Source of the DNA: Umbilicaria muhlenbergii
Taxonomy: Eukaryota > Ascomycota > Lecanoromycetes > Umbilicariales > Umbilicariaceae
DNA: 64,000 nucleotides
Reading direction: 5' to 3'
NCBI GenBank assembly: GCA_000611775.1
Contig: KK106982.1
Span: forward strand, 744,001-808,000
Shown: positions 25,293-34,966 of the stretch, in pieces
Numbering within the stretch: position 1 is the stretch's first letter
Layout: every line of letters begins with the position of its first letter
The notes under the pieces: generated by a model
What the model saw: only the letters and a program-made list of their open reading frames with translations
The model's database searches: none
Told to the model about the DNA's origin: nothing
Position numbers and translations under genes: made by a program

Positions 25293-25897
25293 TCTTGGCC
25301 AAGGGGACGAAATCATGATCGATGGGGAAATGGAATATGTGGGGCTCTGAAATGAGTGTTTGATGTACGTAGAGCAGATAGAGTGGAGGAAAGTCGCCCC
25401 GTTGGCAGTCAGGCCTGCCGAATTTCGAGTTTCGCCTTTTGTTCCCGAGGCTTTTAGCTAGAAGCATGGTTGTAGCTTCCTAAATGAGCCACCTTATCTG
25501 TCCCATTCCTCTAAATGTGATCTCAGCCACACTGATATCTTACCATCGTCCTGCTTTTCGACCCTGCACATAGCATGATGCATTCAGCCAGCCCTCAGTT
25601 GATCTTATCGGCCTAGCGGTACATGACAAGCGCTGAATTAGGTTTTGGGCTGCAGAGAAGAGGCAACCGCCTGGTATCTTGATTAATTCTACTCGTACGG
25701 AGTACTTTTCCATATTAATGTGCCTACATTGAAAAAGCCCCCGAGTTATGTGAGGGTACAGATTGCTGTTTCCGAAGGTGTGCATCTATGTCATTGTAAA
25801 ACTCTAGCTGCTCGTATGTACTGTATATGGACTCCGCTGTGCCTCTGCCCCTGCTCTTGTGATACTCTATTTCTCTCTCATTTTGGACTTTTGCAAG
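25293..25897. other. Intergenic, promoter side of the MFS gene
   Basis: About 600 bp with no convincing gene. Reading frames on the minus strand at 25,540-26,180 are shadows of the MFS gene's 5' part or have no resemblance. Confidence 0.4.
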
Positions 25898-28071
25898 ATG
25901 TCGACTAATAGCAGTGGAGATGTTGTAAATGCCAGCCCAAACACCGAACGCACGCCATTGTTGGGGTTCTTGCGAGATGCAACAAGCCCTACTTCCCAGG
26001 CCGACCGAGGCTCTACCAGTAACGATGAAAGCACTAGCATGGACGATCGTGCGATAGAAGTTGCTATTACATCTAGTGTCCTGGATTCTCTCGGCCTGGG
26101 GCTGGACCCAGGACCACAGCAGGAATTGGATCTTAGGAACACCGGCTTCGGGACTGTCGATGGGAGCAACGGTTGCGATCAAGAGTCTGTCGATGACAGG
26201 CGGCTTTCATCGGGGCGGCCGCCAAGTGCCCAGGATGTCCTTTTCAAGTACCTTGGAGTTACTGTAGGCAGATTCTGGCTCATCTTCGGCGGAATCCTGG
26301 CTGCTTATTTCGTGAGTCCTATGGTTCGTAAGAATTACAGCGAGAATTGACAAGCTGACTGATTTCGAGTTAGCATCTTTCGACTCTACTCTTATGGCCT
26401 CTAGTCATCCGGTCATCACATCGTATTTTCCTCCAGCTAATTCGGCATCGTGGTTATCTACTGTCTTCCTCCTGACCGATACAGCGTTTCAGTCTATATT
26501 CGGACGGATTTCGGATAAATTGGTCGAAGACCCCTCTATCTTTTCGCTCTGATCATATTCGCCTTGACCACCGTATGGTGCACATTGGCGCAAAGCATAG
26601 GCAGCTTTATCGCAGCGAGGGCGCTCTGTGGTCTGGGAGCTGGTGGTGCCATGTCCATGGGCATGATCATAATTAGTGATCTGGTCCGCATTGAACATCG
26701 AGGAGTTTCTCAGTCCTACATCAACCTAGCTTTGGTCTTGGATCGGCATGTGGAGCAGCTCTAGGCGGATTTCTGTGTGATCGCCTTGGCTGGCGATGGA
26801 CGTTCGGGATTCAAGTTCCTTATATCCTGGTCTTGCTGGTCACTGCCTGGCTTACAACCCCTACTACTTTGGGGCCTAATCTGGCAAAGACCGCAAACAT
26901 GAGTTTGTGGCAGACCTGTTGTGAATATCGATAAGGACTGACTACCGTAGCTAGCAAAGAACAACGTGGGAACCAGCTAACTATAAGGCCCCGCCGTGAC
27001 TGCCTGGACCCCGAAAACCCTAAACCCTGCCTGCCATCCAACACCAATATCAACCCCGATAAGCGACTGCCGTAAGCCGACAGCGCCTAAATTCAACAAG
27101 ACCATCAAGGGCTTTGATCTTGCAGGAACACTATTCTTGACACTTTGCGTTACATTTCTCATTCTCGGATTGAACCTAGGTGGCAATGTATTGTCGTGGG
27201 GTCACCCTGTGGTTATCAGTTCCTTAATCGTATTTTCTATTACAGCAGCCTTTCTCCTGAGGGTCGAAGCTAGAGCCCTCCGGCCTATCATGCCGCTAGA
27301 GCTTTTGACAAGTAAGCCGAGAGCGAATCTCATATTCAGCAACTCTCTTGGCAATATCGCCATGCAGACTATTCTCTTCAATGTGCCTCTGTACTTTCAA
27401 GCAGTCAAATTGGACTCGGCTGCGGACTCTGGATTCCGGCTCGCTGCGCCTTCGCTAGGTATCACGGCTGCAGGTATCGCTACAGGCTTCATCATCACCT
27501 GGACTCGGCGAATTAAACCCATTTTGATTATTGGATCAGTGTGCTTTCTTATTAGCTCTATGTGCATAGCCTACATATGGCCAGACATACCCAACTGGAT
27601 GTCCATAGCTTTTGTTGCACCCGCAAGCTTGGGGCAAGGATTTGCATACCCAAGCACCATGATAGGGATCCTCACGCTAAGTTCTCAGGAAGAACAAGCC
27701 GTTGCGACGACAACGTTGAGCCTATGGAGAAACTTGGGAACAGTAATGGGAGTGGCGCTGAGCAGTCTTATCCTCCAGAATGCTCTGATCTTGTACCTTG
27801 ATCAAATGGTAACAGGGAAGCACAAGGCAGATATTATCTATGATGTACGAAGGTCTGTATATGCTATTGCTGAACTCGATTCGTTCCATCAGAAGGAAGG
27901 TCCGTACGGCCATTATCTCGCTCTAGCCACAACATCGACTGATCATTCGCAGTCATTGATGCCTACTCCCGCGCCCTGCAGGTCACGTTTGCCCTTGCTG
28001 CGCTCATGTCGGTCATCATAGTTCTCATCACCATTCCGACCAAGCTACCGCGACTTGGCAAAAAGGCGTGA
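25898..28071 (+). pseudogene. MFS multidrug / vacuolar amino-acid transporter, disrupted
   Basis: A major facilitator gene of the DHA2/Vba type (14 helices expected). The start at 25,898 opens a ~120-residue hydrophilic N-terminus, then FWLIFGGILAAYF, an intron at about 26,312-26,373, and FDSTLMASSHPVITSYF. The loop motifs SIFGRISDK, ARALCGLGAGGAMSMGMI and the C-terminal half (27,100-28,071: FDLAGTLFLTLCVTFLILGL through AVATTTLSLWRNLGTVMG) are well conserved, and a last intron near 27,905 leads to IPTKLPRLGKKA. The gene is interrupted three times: a one-base frameshift near 26,525, another near 26,735, and a 182-bp solo LTR at 26,917-27,098 between MSLWQT and IKGFDLAG. The conserved codons around these lesions suggest decay began recently. 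Sequencing error could explain a frameshift but not the LTR. Confidence 0.85.
26917..27098. mobile_element. Solo LTR inserted in the MFS gene
   Basis: A 182-bp segment starting TGTTGTGAAT and ending AAATTCAACA (TG...CA ends, imperfect inverted pair), flanked by the 5-bp direct repeat AGACC at 26,912-26,916 and 27,099-27,103. The flanking protein sequence continues across it (SLWQT, then IKGFDLAG). A single LTR with target duplication is the normal footprint left when the two LTRs of an element recombine. It is not obviously the same family as the Copia at 41.6 kb, though the ends are alike. Strand is undetermined. Confidence 0.85.
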
Positions 28072-28080
28072 GAGCCTATA

Positions 28081-28223
28081 TCTCCTATGCTGCCATCTGC
28101 AGTTACATAGCTAGGGCGGCCCTCAGCAAGGGTAAAGACTGGGTACCGACAGGTCAAAACTCCCTGTTTTGGATGTGCACATAGCGGCCGCTTTAGCTCA
28201 TGTAACTCTGGCAGCATAGGAGA
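28081..28223. repeat. 143-bp long inverted repeat, MITE-like
   Basis: Two arms of about 40 bp form an imperfect inverted repeat: TCTCCTATGCTGCCA...GTTACAT...AGCTA...GGCGGCC on the left and its complement on the right (28,184-28,223), with a ~60-bp centre. TA dinucleotides flank both ends, as left by Tc1/mariner-type transposition. It lies just after the MFS stop codon and downstream of Opi10, so it would be transcribed as a hairpin in either 3' tail. It could be a MITE or a chance-kept terminator hairpin; no transposase is present. Confidence 0.65.
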
Positions 28224-28387
28224 TAGGCCTTTGTCCATAAGTGACGTTGTCTAGTACATTTCTGGATTGAAGTGTCCTGTTTCTTTCCACCACCATTTAT
28301 TCCAGGCGCCCCTCCACATTGCAAAACATACCCATCCGGTGACAGTTTCCAGCAATCGTAGGAAGCAATCTTATTTATCATCCATCT

Positions 28388-29026
28388 CTATGCATCTTCA
28401 TCCCTTTCCAAAAACCCGGGATCGACCTCTATCTTCCTCTCAAATTTTATCCACCAATCTTGAAAAGTCTTTAATGGTACCACCTCGTTTCCCCCGTGAC
28501 CCCCAGCAAAGCTCGCCAAAAAGTTGAACGCGTTTTTAATGATACGCTGAGCGAGAAGCTTTGTTGTGGGCGGCCTCCTCACCAGCGCTGTTGATGTCTC
28601 CGGTACTTGGGATGCCTTGAGCGCTTCCAGCCGAGCTTGTACACTCGTGGCCGGTTCGACCGAGATGCCCAAAGTTATCTGGCCTAATGCCAGAGATCCA
28701 TTCGTGTCTGGCGCTACGTCGGTCATGATGTCCTCCTCGAGCCCTCCAACTCCAGCTACCGCGTTGTCGTGCCCCTTGTTATTGATCTTGAAGATAGCGC
28801 TCTGTTTCTCGCGGCCGAGTGCGCCAAGAAGCTTGAACTCATTGCTTCCAGGGAATTGGATATACACCGCTGCCGCGGCCTCAATGGGTAGTTCATTCCC
28901 AGGAAGGAGGAATACGACTATGTGGCTAAAGGAAGGGGTCGATGGGAAGGCGAAAGCGAATTGCCCGGGACTGATGGTGGTGCAGTTCAGCAGGACAGGG
29001 CGCGATGGGATGATAACAGCAAACAT
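28388..29026 (-). CDS. OPI10: Opi10/Hikeshi family protein (Hsp70 nuclear import)
   Basis: Homologue of yeast Opi10 and human Hikeshi, which carries Hsp70 into the nucleus during heat stress; in yeast the mutant also overproduces inositol. The protein of 212 residues starts MFAVIIPSRPVLLNCTTISP at 29,026, the exact family start, so the upstream in-frame codons to 29,188 are taken as untranslated. It continues with FAFAFPSTPSFSHIVVFLL and the family's AAAVYIQFPGSNEFKLLG box. The C-terminal part has LAQRIIKNAFNFLASFAGG and FQDWWIKFERKIEVDPGFL. No intron is needed. It is divergent from the Nudix gene, with 300 bp between the two starts. Complete. Confidence 0.95.
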   Translation of the reverse strand: MFAVIIPSRPVLLNCTTISPGQFAFAFPSTPSFSHIVVFLLPGNELPIEAAAAVYIQFPGSNEFKLLGALGREKQSAIFKINNKGHDNAVAGVGGLEEDIMTDVAPDTNGSLALGQITLGISVEPATSVQARLEALKASQVPETSTALVRRPPTTKLLAQRIIKNAFNFLASFAGGHGGNEVVPLKTFQDWWIKFERKIEVDPGFLERDEDA

Positions 29027-29326
29027 GGTTCTGATACAGGTAGGATGCTCATAACAGGAGGAACCTTTGAGTAGCGGACTAGACTGTGGAGCCGTTGCGC
29101 GCCCTAGTTTGGCTGTAGGCTTAGTGTTTGACAAAGAGCGTAGGTTTTGGTGGTGCACACACTGTGGAAATAAAACACTCGTAGGCATGACGTAAGATTA
29201 CCATAGCCCATGCTTCTTATCGATAAGCACAGGCTGAAATGGAAGCTTGAGGAGCCTGGTTGCTTTCAAGAGTGCTACAACAAATCCAATAATGCCCTAC
29301 TGAGGTAACATGTCCTCTACTGTGCT

Positions 29327-30324
29327 ATGACGAAGTCGAATCTAGATCTCGTGAAAGAGGCTGACAGGTGAGTGAAAGCAATCGAAGCAGATGATCTAGG
29401 TGTTGACCGACCTCGGCATAAAGCTTCCCTTACCTAGAAGATGATCCAGAAAATTACACAAGGCTCGTCACGTCTTACTACACGTTCCATCTCCAAGATA
29501 GCAACAAAACTGTCGGCTACATCTCGCCATGGGTTGTCGAAAAGATGCCATGGTCCTCATCTTGGACCATCGACCATAAACAAAAGCGCATCACTCCGCG
29601 GCCACGATACTATTCCTTAGACGAGCAAAATACTGTCATCGCAGAGACACTGGCTGAAGCAAGAGCGCGCGGAGTCTTTGAGGTCTTGAAAGGGTGGCGG
29701 AATGAGCTGTATCCCATCTATGGAACAGCAGCACAAATCAGCGTAGAACGCGCGGGGGCCGCGCTATTCGGCATTGTTACGTATGGTGTGCATATGACAG
29801 TTTACGTAAACACGACCGAGGGAATGAAGATATGGGTACCAAGAAGGGCGAAAAACAAACAGACCTACGGTGGTATGCTAGACAACAGTGTTGCCGGAGG
29901 GACTAGCACAGGGGAGAAGCCATTGGAGAGTCTGGTCAGAGAGGCAGCTGAGGAGGCATCATTGCCCGAAGATCTCGTACGGAAGGGAGCCCAAGCATGC
30001 GGGCTTGTCACTTATTTCTACATACGGGACGAGCGGGCTGGAGGCGAGACCGACCTTTTGCAACCAGAGTGCCAATATGTCTACGACCTGGAAATCGACA
30101 AGGGTGTAGTGCTGAGACCGGGAGATAACGAGGTAGAGAACTTCTATCTCTGGTCGGTTGCGGAGGTACAGAAAGCACTGGCGGAGGGCCAATTCAAGCC
30201 GAACTGTGCGGTGGTGTTGCTAGATTTCTTTGTGCGCCACGGGATTTTGACGGCGGAGAATGAAAGGGATTATATCGAGATTGTTACCCGTCTACATCGG
30301 AAGCTACCATTTCCGATGGCCTGA
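29327..30324 (+). CDS. Nudix hydrolase with DUF4743 (YJR142W-like, thiamine diphosphate family)
   Basis: Nudix hydrolase of the group often labelled thiamin pyrophosphokinase-related (yeast YJR142W), reported to act on damaged forms of thiamine diphosphate. Exon 1 is 29,327-29,367 (MTKSNLDLVKEAD) and exon 2 is 29,424-30,324; the junction restores the family DSFPYLEDDPENY motif. Total 313 residues. The N-terminal DUF4743 part ends near GVFEVLKGWRNELYPIYG. The Nudix box is clear at about 29,890-29,960: GGTSTGEKPLESLVREAAEE (consensus Gx5Ex7REUxEE). The C-terminus ends RKLPFPMA. It is convergent with Rpb8, whose stop is 116 bp away. It looks complete. Confidence 0.93.
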
Positions 30325-30440
30325 AGCCAGGTCTAGCCACGGCGTCCATCTTAAAATGTTTATTGCTTTTCAATAACCCCAACGCCAGCGCTATGTGGAC
30401 AGCCTTTCGTACCAAAATTTCTAACCACGGAGCGACTCGC

Positions 30441-30933
30441 TCACTTCTTCATCAGAAGATAGATGTAGTCGATCCGTAGCGGCGTAAGTTTCTTATAAGG
30501 TCCCTCGATATAGAGCAGCAGGCCCCCAAATGACACAAAAACCTTGCTGTAATCCCATGCATCAGTCTCTGCGCCTGCTCTCGTTACCCAAGCAAGCACA
30601 GAATACCTACATATTCTCCCCCTCTCCCTCCTCAAACCGATAGATCTTGCCGTGGCACACATAATCGTACATGTCAGCCAGACTCGTCTCTCCCCTGCCC
30701 ACATCCCTCCAGCCCTTCCTGTCGTCTTTGCTGCCGTCTAGAGAAAGTGTCGAAGCGAGTACAAGGTGGACTCGCTCGCCGACGCTGCAGGGGTACAACT
30801 CGGTGTTGATGTCGAGAGTCAGGAAGGTGGAGGCATCTTCGCTGGTGGCGGAGATGCGCGAAACCCGGTCATATTTCTGGGCGTTGAGGGAGGTAAGTGT
30901 GAAGGTGTCTTCGTAGAGCTGGGAGTCGCCCAT
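30441..30933 (-). CDS. RPB8: RNA polymerase I/II/III shared subunit Rpb8 (ABC14.5)
   Basis: Small OB-fold subunit common to all three nuclear RNA polymerases. Exon 1 is 30,933-30,611 and exon 2 is 30,546-30,441, joined by a 64-bp GT-AG intron to give ENIKVFVSFGG. The 142-residue protein has the family marks QLYEDTFTLTSLNAQKYDRV, RISATSED, LDINTELYPCSVGERVHLVL, WRDVGRGETSLADMYDYV, and the end GPYKKLTPLRIDYIYLL. Length is normal for Rpb8. It shares a ~240-bp divergent promoter with ELP4. Complete. Confidence 0.97.
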
Positions 30934-31173
30934 GGCGGTGGTAATGTGGGGGTGGGTGGCGGAGCGAATAAGACGTCGTCTGGTAGTTTACTAGTACCAA
31001 AAAAGGTGGAGTATGTTAACGCCGACCTAGTGTCTTCTCTCACAGTAGACTGTTCGTTCGCGGTGTTGACCGTTGTAGAAACTCGACCTCGAAATCCAGA
31101 ACTTTTTGTCGCGCACAAGCGAACTTCGTTCCTGCATCGAACAACGCCCGCCCACCCCCACCTTCCGCAAACC
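30934..31173. promoter_or_regulatory. Bidirectional promoter RPB8 / ELP4
   Basis: 240 bp between two divergent ATGs; necessarily holds both core promoters. The pairing of a polymerase subunit with an Elongator subunit is functionally suggestive but could be chance. No specific element is recognised. Confidence 0.45.
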
Positions 31174-32501
31174 ATGTCATTCCGCAAGCGCAACGTAGGG
31201 CTCTCAGGACCTTCATCGCGCACCCCTCCTACAGCCACTACATCTACGTCGAGTTCAGCACCTCCGACTGTCCAGGTGCCCGGTGTTCGGCCCTCGCCGC
31301 TTGACGGACGGCCCACAACTTCTACAGGAACGCAGACCCTCGATAATCTTCTCGCAGGCCACGCCGGCCTAGCGCTAGGCAGCACACTCTTGATTGGGGA
31401 GAGCGGCACTACAGATTTTGCTGGAGCATTATTGAGGTATTACGCTGCCGAAGGCATAGTTCAAGGGCACAAAGTGCACGTGATCGGCGTGGGCGAGCAA
31501 TGGGGGAGAGAACTACCCGGTCTGGTGGGAGCTGCAGGGAGCGAAGGGGAGGAGGAGAACAAGAGCGGGGAGAATAAGGAACGAATGAAGATTGCATGGA
31601 GGTATGAGCGCTTGGGCGAGTTTGGGACCGGCGCTCTTGGCTCAAGAGGTGGGATACTCTTGTTTTCGACCTTTGTGCGAAGTGTATTTAGTTCAATCTA
31701 CTTGTTACAAGCGATGGAGTCTTGCATGTGTATATCTTCAGGAGGCTAACAAACATAGCTACTCCACCAATGCCAAATAGGAGCCTTAAAGCACCGCTAC
31801 CGGGGAAAGACGAGCCCGTAACCGCAACCGCCTTCTGCCATTCGTTCGATCTGACAAAGCGCCTTACCCTCCCTTCACCTGGAGCCATCAACTCCATCCC
31901 TATCCATTCCATAGACCCGGAAGCCTCTCCCTTCACAGCCATCATCAAGCGCCTCTCTCACCAGCTCTCTTCCGCAGCTCCGGGAACCATACATCGCCTC
32001 GTGGTGCCAACCCTTCTCTCACCGCCGTTCTACCCTTCCCACTCCAGCAAACCCCAACACGTTCTCCAATTCCTCCACGCCCTCCGCTCACTCAGCCGCC
32101 AGTACTCCACCCAGCTCACAGCCATGCTTACCGTCCCCTTGACAGTCTTCCCACGCTCCACAGGCCTAGTCCGCTGGATCGAACTCCTCTCCGACGGCGT
32201 CCTCGAACTGGCTCCGTTTCCCCACAGCATCGACGCTGTACCATCGACCACAACCTCTGGTGCGGCTACGGCGCAGGAGGAGAAGCCGCAGGGTATGGTG
32301 AGGGTGCATCGGCTACCGGTCTTCCACGAGAAAGGTGGCGGTGGTGGAGGCAGTGGAGGCGTCGGTGATGATCTGGCGTTTACGGTGAGTAGGAGAAAAT
32401 TCGTAATTAAGCCGTTTAGCCTGCCGCCCGTGGAGGGCGATACGGAGGCGCAGAAGGGGGAGGGTAATGGGAAGCCGACGAAGATCGATATAGAGTTCTA
32501 G
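31174..32501 (+). CDS. ELP4: Elongator complex subunit Elp4 (PAXNEB)
   Basis: RecA-fold subunit of the Elp456 ring of Elongator, needed for modification of wobble uridine in tRNA. Exon 1 is 31,174-31,648 and exon 2 is 31,759-32,501 (110-bp GT-AG intron); 405 residues. The start MSFRKRNVGLSGPSSR is typical: a disordered Ser/Thr/Pro-rich leader, then STGTQTLDNLLAGHAGLALG and the LLIGESG segment standing where a Walker A would be, with no classical GKT as is usual in this family. Exon 2 has HSFDLTKRL, SPFTAIIKRLSHQLSS and a FKxH-like centre, then RWIELLSDGVLELAPFPHS. The C-terminus FTVSRRKFVIKPFSLPPVEG is the family end motif. A Gly-rich insert lies near 32,335-32,365. The downstream gene on the other strand ends 65 bp away. 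Confidence 0.95.
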
Positions 32502-32566
32502 TTCTGAGAATCCGACTAGGGTAGTAGTCGTAAATATTACTCTAGTGACGGACAGTTCCAACCAAG

Positions 32567-32870
32567 TCATGAGTCGTAGTCTTCGTCCATGCTGTCGTTC
32601 ATCATGTCGTGCAGCTCAATCTGCTCTGACAGCGCAGGACCGCTGTTAGTCATGGTGCGGAAATAACTGCGGTCGTAGGCGGCATGGCGCAGGTTGAGTG
32701 AGAAGCCGGAGATTCGTGCCCGGAAGCTGTCGCCGAGACATGAGGATATGGCTAGATATGCTGGAGAAGATGTTAGCTAGGAGTGCTGAGGACTGAATGT
32801 CGGCCCATGTACCAATGAAGAGTAAGATTGGTAGGCCCAATAGTATTGCGAGCAGTAAGAAAATATGCAT
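32567..32870 (-). CDS. Tiny single-pass membrane protein, 83 aa, unrecognised
   Basis: A small gene supported by a clean splice model. Exon 1 is 32,870-32,813 and exon 2 is 32,760-32,567, separated by a 52-bp intron starting GTACAT, with a GCTAACA branch site and ending CCAG. The 83-residue product begins MHIFLLLAILLGLPILLFIA, a strong N-terminal membrane anchor or signal, continues YLAISSCLGDSFRARISGFS and NLRHAAYDRSYFRTM, and ends in an acidic tail (HDMMNDSMDEDYDS). I do not recognise the family. The length, splice and the amphipathic-then-acidic layout suggest an endomembrane protein. Its stop lies 65 bp from the ELP4 stop, so the two 3' ends probably overlap. An extra upstream exon is possible. 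Confidence 0.6.
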
Positions 32871-33374
32871 TGCATTCAGATTCCCACCAGGGCAGTAAAG
32901 GGGAAGTAATGTCGCACACAAGTCGTGGGGTATCACCTCCAAGCACTGCTACTCCCGGAAGATAGCTCTTGTTGTAGGCAGGCATATCTGGAGTAGGGCT
33001 AAAGCTAGCGATTTCAAAAGTGGCCCAAGCGTTTTCAAAATTGGTTTGCACCGCTCTGAAGAATGACTCCGTTCTACTACGACGTGAAGAAGATATCTTA
33101 AGGGTCCCAGCACCTATCATTGCTGTGACACCACTGGAGATGGAGCAGGTATGCAGTCCCATACAGATGATCGATTTTATGCACAGGATTATACACTTTA
33201 CAATCTGTCAATCCCCTGACGCCCTATGGGCTTTTGATGTGACTCTACTATTGGACGAAATGATGCTACACACCTTCCAGCTTACTCTGAACCAATATTG
33301 TTGCGCATAGTTAAATTAACTGTGATCACGAAAGGTTTACCCGTGTCTCGAAAACCCGCTTCACTTCAGTAACG
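32871..33374. promoter_or_regulatory. Divergent promoter region, small membrane protein / SEN34
   Basis: About 500 bp between two divergent starts. Reading frames here (for example minus 32,773-33,162) lack resemblance to anything known and are taken as untranslated. No repeat seen. Confidence 0.4.
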
Positions 33375-34436
33375 ATGGCCTCTTCATGGAGTCCAGAACC
33401 GCCAACCCTTCCCTTTCCAATCTTCCGCCACTCGCAGACACTTGAGCGGTACCTGCTCTACGACATCAACACCATAACATGGCTCCGCGCCACCCATCAC
33501 ATCCTCGGCGTTCTCATCGGCACCCTCCCTCAAATCCCCCAACAAAACGTCTTCCTCGGCTTACCTCTGGAGCTCATGCCAGAAGAGGCACGCCTGCTTG
33601 TTGAGAAAGGCATTGCCTATACAGTCAATGATCTAGAATGGCACAATCAGCAACTCAGTCAGCTTACAAAGGCGCAGAAATTGGCTTTTCGGCAGGATTT
33701 GGAGATGGAGGGAAGAGAGGCTGCGAAGGCTGCGGAGAGGAAGAAGAAAGTACGGTCTGAGGAAGCGTTGAAGAATATCTGCCGTGGTTCTGGAGGGAAC
33801 GCTTCGCCCACCCCTGCTCTTCCGGATGGCAGCGAGGACATTGCGGAAGAAGCGGATGGTGAAGGAGGTGAATCACTATTCGCCTCGCCATCCGCTCCGC
33901 GGTCCTCTGCTTCCACTCCTCCCTCTTCCTTGGAAGGCTCCAACGCTATTGTTCCATGGGCCATCACACCCACAACATCCTACCCACCGCTCACTCTCCC
34001 CCGTTCTTTTCAATCATCCCCACTGCCGACGGTCAACCCGTCAACCTATGCCCTTCTCAGGCACCTGCACGGACTCGATTATTTCATGTCTCCCGGTCTT
34101 CGCTTCGGCTGCCATTTGTTGGTCTATCCCGGAGATCCTCTACGCTTTCACAGTCACTTTCTCGCCGTGGCTGCCGGCTGGGACGAGGAGATTGATTTGC
34201 TGGATTTGGTTGGAGGGGGCAGGTTGGGCACGGGGGTAAAGAAAGGTTGGCTTATTGGGGGGTTGGAAGTGGGTAAGCGTGGGGAAGGGGACGTGTTGGG
34301 TGAGAGTAAAGTCAGCAGAGTCAATAGCGGGAACGGCGAGCTGGATGCTGGGGTAGATGATGGTGGTCAAGGAGGAGAAAGTAATATAGATCATGCCAGG
34401 GTGAGGACCTTTTGCATCGAATGGGGAGGAATGTAG
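33375..34436 (+). CDS. SEN34: tRNA-splicing endonuclease catalytic subunit Sen34
   Basis: One of the two catalytic subunits of the tetrameric tRNA-splicing endonuclease; Sen34 cuts the 3' splice site of intron-containing pre-tRNAs. Single exon, 353 residues. The N-terminal domain has LRATHHILGVLIGTLPQIP and a conserved LPLELMPEEARLLVEKGIAY. A charged coiled segment (about residues 95-130) and a Ser/Pro-rich linker follow. The C-terminal nuclease domain near 34,080-34,240 carries LDYFMSPGLRFGCHLLVYPG, DPLRFHSHF and GVKKGWLIGG, which supply the catalytic Tyr, His and Lys. A Gly-rich insert follows in the tail, before ARVRTFCIEWGGM. Complete. It converges on the MFS gene that ends at 34,967. Confidence 0.94.
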   Translation: MASSWSPEPPTLPFPIFRHSQTLERYLLYDINTITWLRATHHILGVLIGTLPQIPQQNVFLGLPLELMPEEARLLVEKGIAYTVNDLEWHNQQLSQLTKAQKLAFRQDLEMEGREAAKAAERKKKVRSEEALKNICRGSGGNASPTPALPDGSEDIAEEADGEGGESLFASPSAPRSSASTPPSSLEGSNAIVPWAITPTTSYPPLTLPRSFQSSPLPTVNPSTYALLRHLHGLDYFMSPGLRFGCHLLVYPGDPLRFHSHFLAVAAGWDEEIDLLDLVGGGRLGTGVKKGWLIGGLEVGKRGEGDVLGESKVSRVNSGNGELDAGVDDGGQGGESNIDHARVRTFCIEWGGM

Positions 34437-34966
34437 CCGAACACGAAAGTGATGTGCGAGGGCACATAGTGTCACATGGATATGATATACTCCGACGTCG
34501 AGATTGACAGCCACGCGGGGTGAGTGGTCTCTCATCACTAGGGAAATCAACACTGATATAGTTGGAACGCAGGTGCTTCTTTTGAAAACTAAGGGCTGAA
34601 GCTCGTGAAACCATCATGACGTCTGTGCTTGTCATCCTTGCGTCGACGGCTAGACCGGGAGTCAAACATTGTTTTATATGTACTGGATGTGGCTCCTCTA
34701 GGGTGCATACACCTTGGCTGACTGACCATCTATGATATTCAGTGCTCAAAAACCCGAGTCACGAGCTGAGGGTCAGGCGCTTGCAGACGGGCCAGAACTG
34801 GGAAAGTCAATTACTCTATTAATCTATTCACTTGGACGCCAACGAGCTTCAGAACCGATACCAGGACGAACCTGCATAGTCTATCCCACCGGCTCCCAAT
34901 GTCTATCTCAAAACAGTCGTCAAATCCTTCCAGTCCACTTCCAGTCCTCAACCCCCATCCCCGCTC
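34437..34966. other. Convergent intergenic, no gene seen
   Basis: 530 bp between the 3' ends of SEN34 and the MFS gene. Frames on both strands are short and unsupported. Pyrimidine-rich near the right end. Confidence 0.4.

Noticed and set aside
27018-27040. Telomere-like AAAACCCTAAACCCT
   Set aside because: Only about two repeats, inside the solo LTR; far too short for a telomere tract.
32773-33162. 129-codon minus frame upstream of the small membrane protein
   Set aside because: No family resemblance; overlaps the small gene's first exon in another frame and lies in the divergent promoter region.
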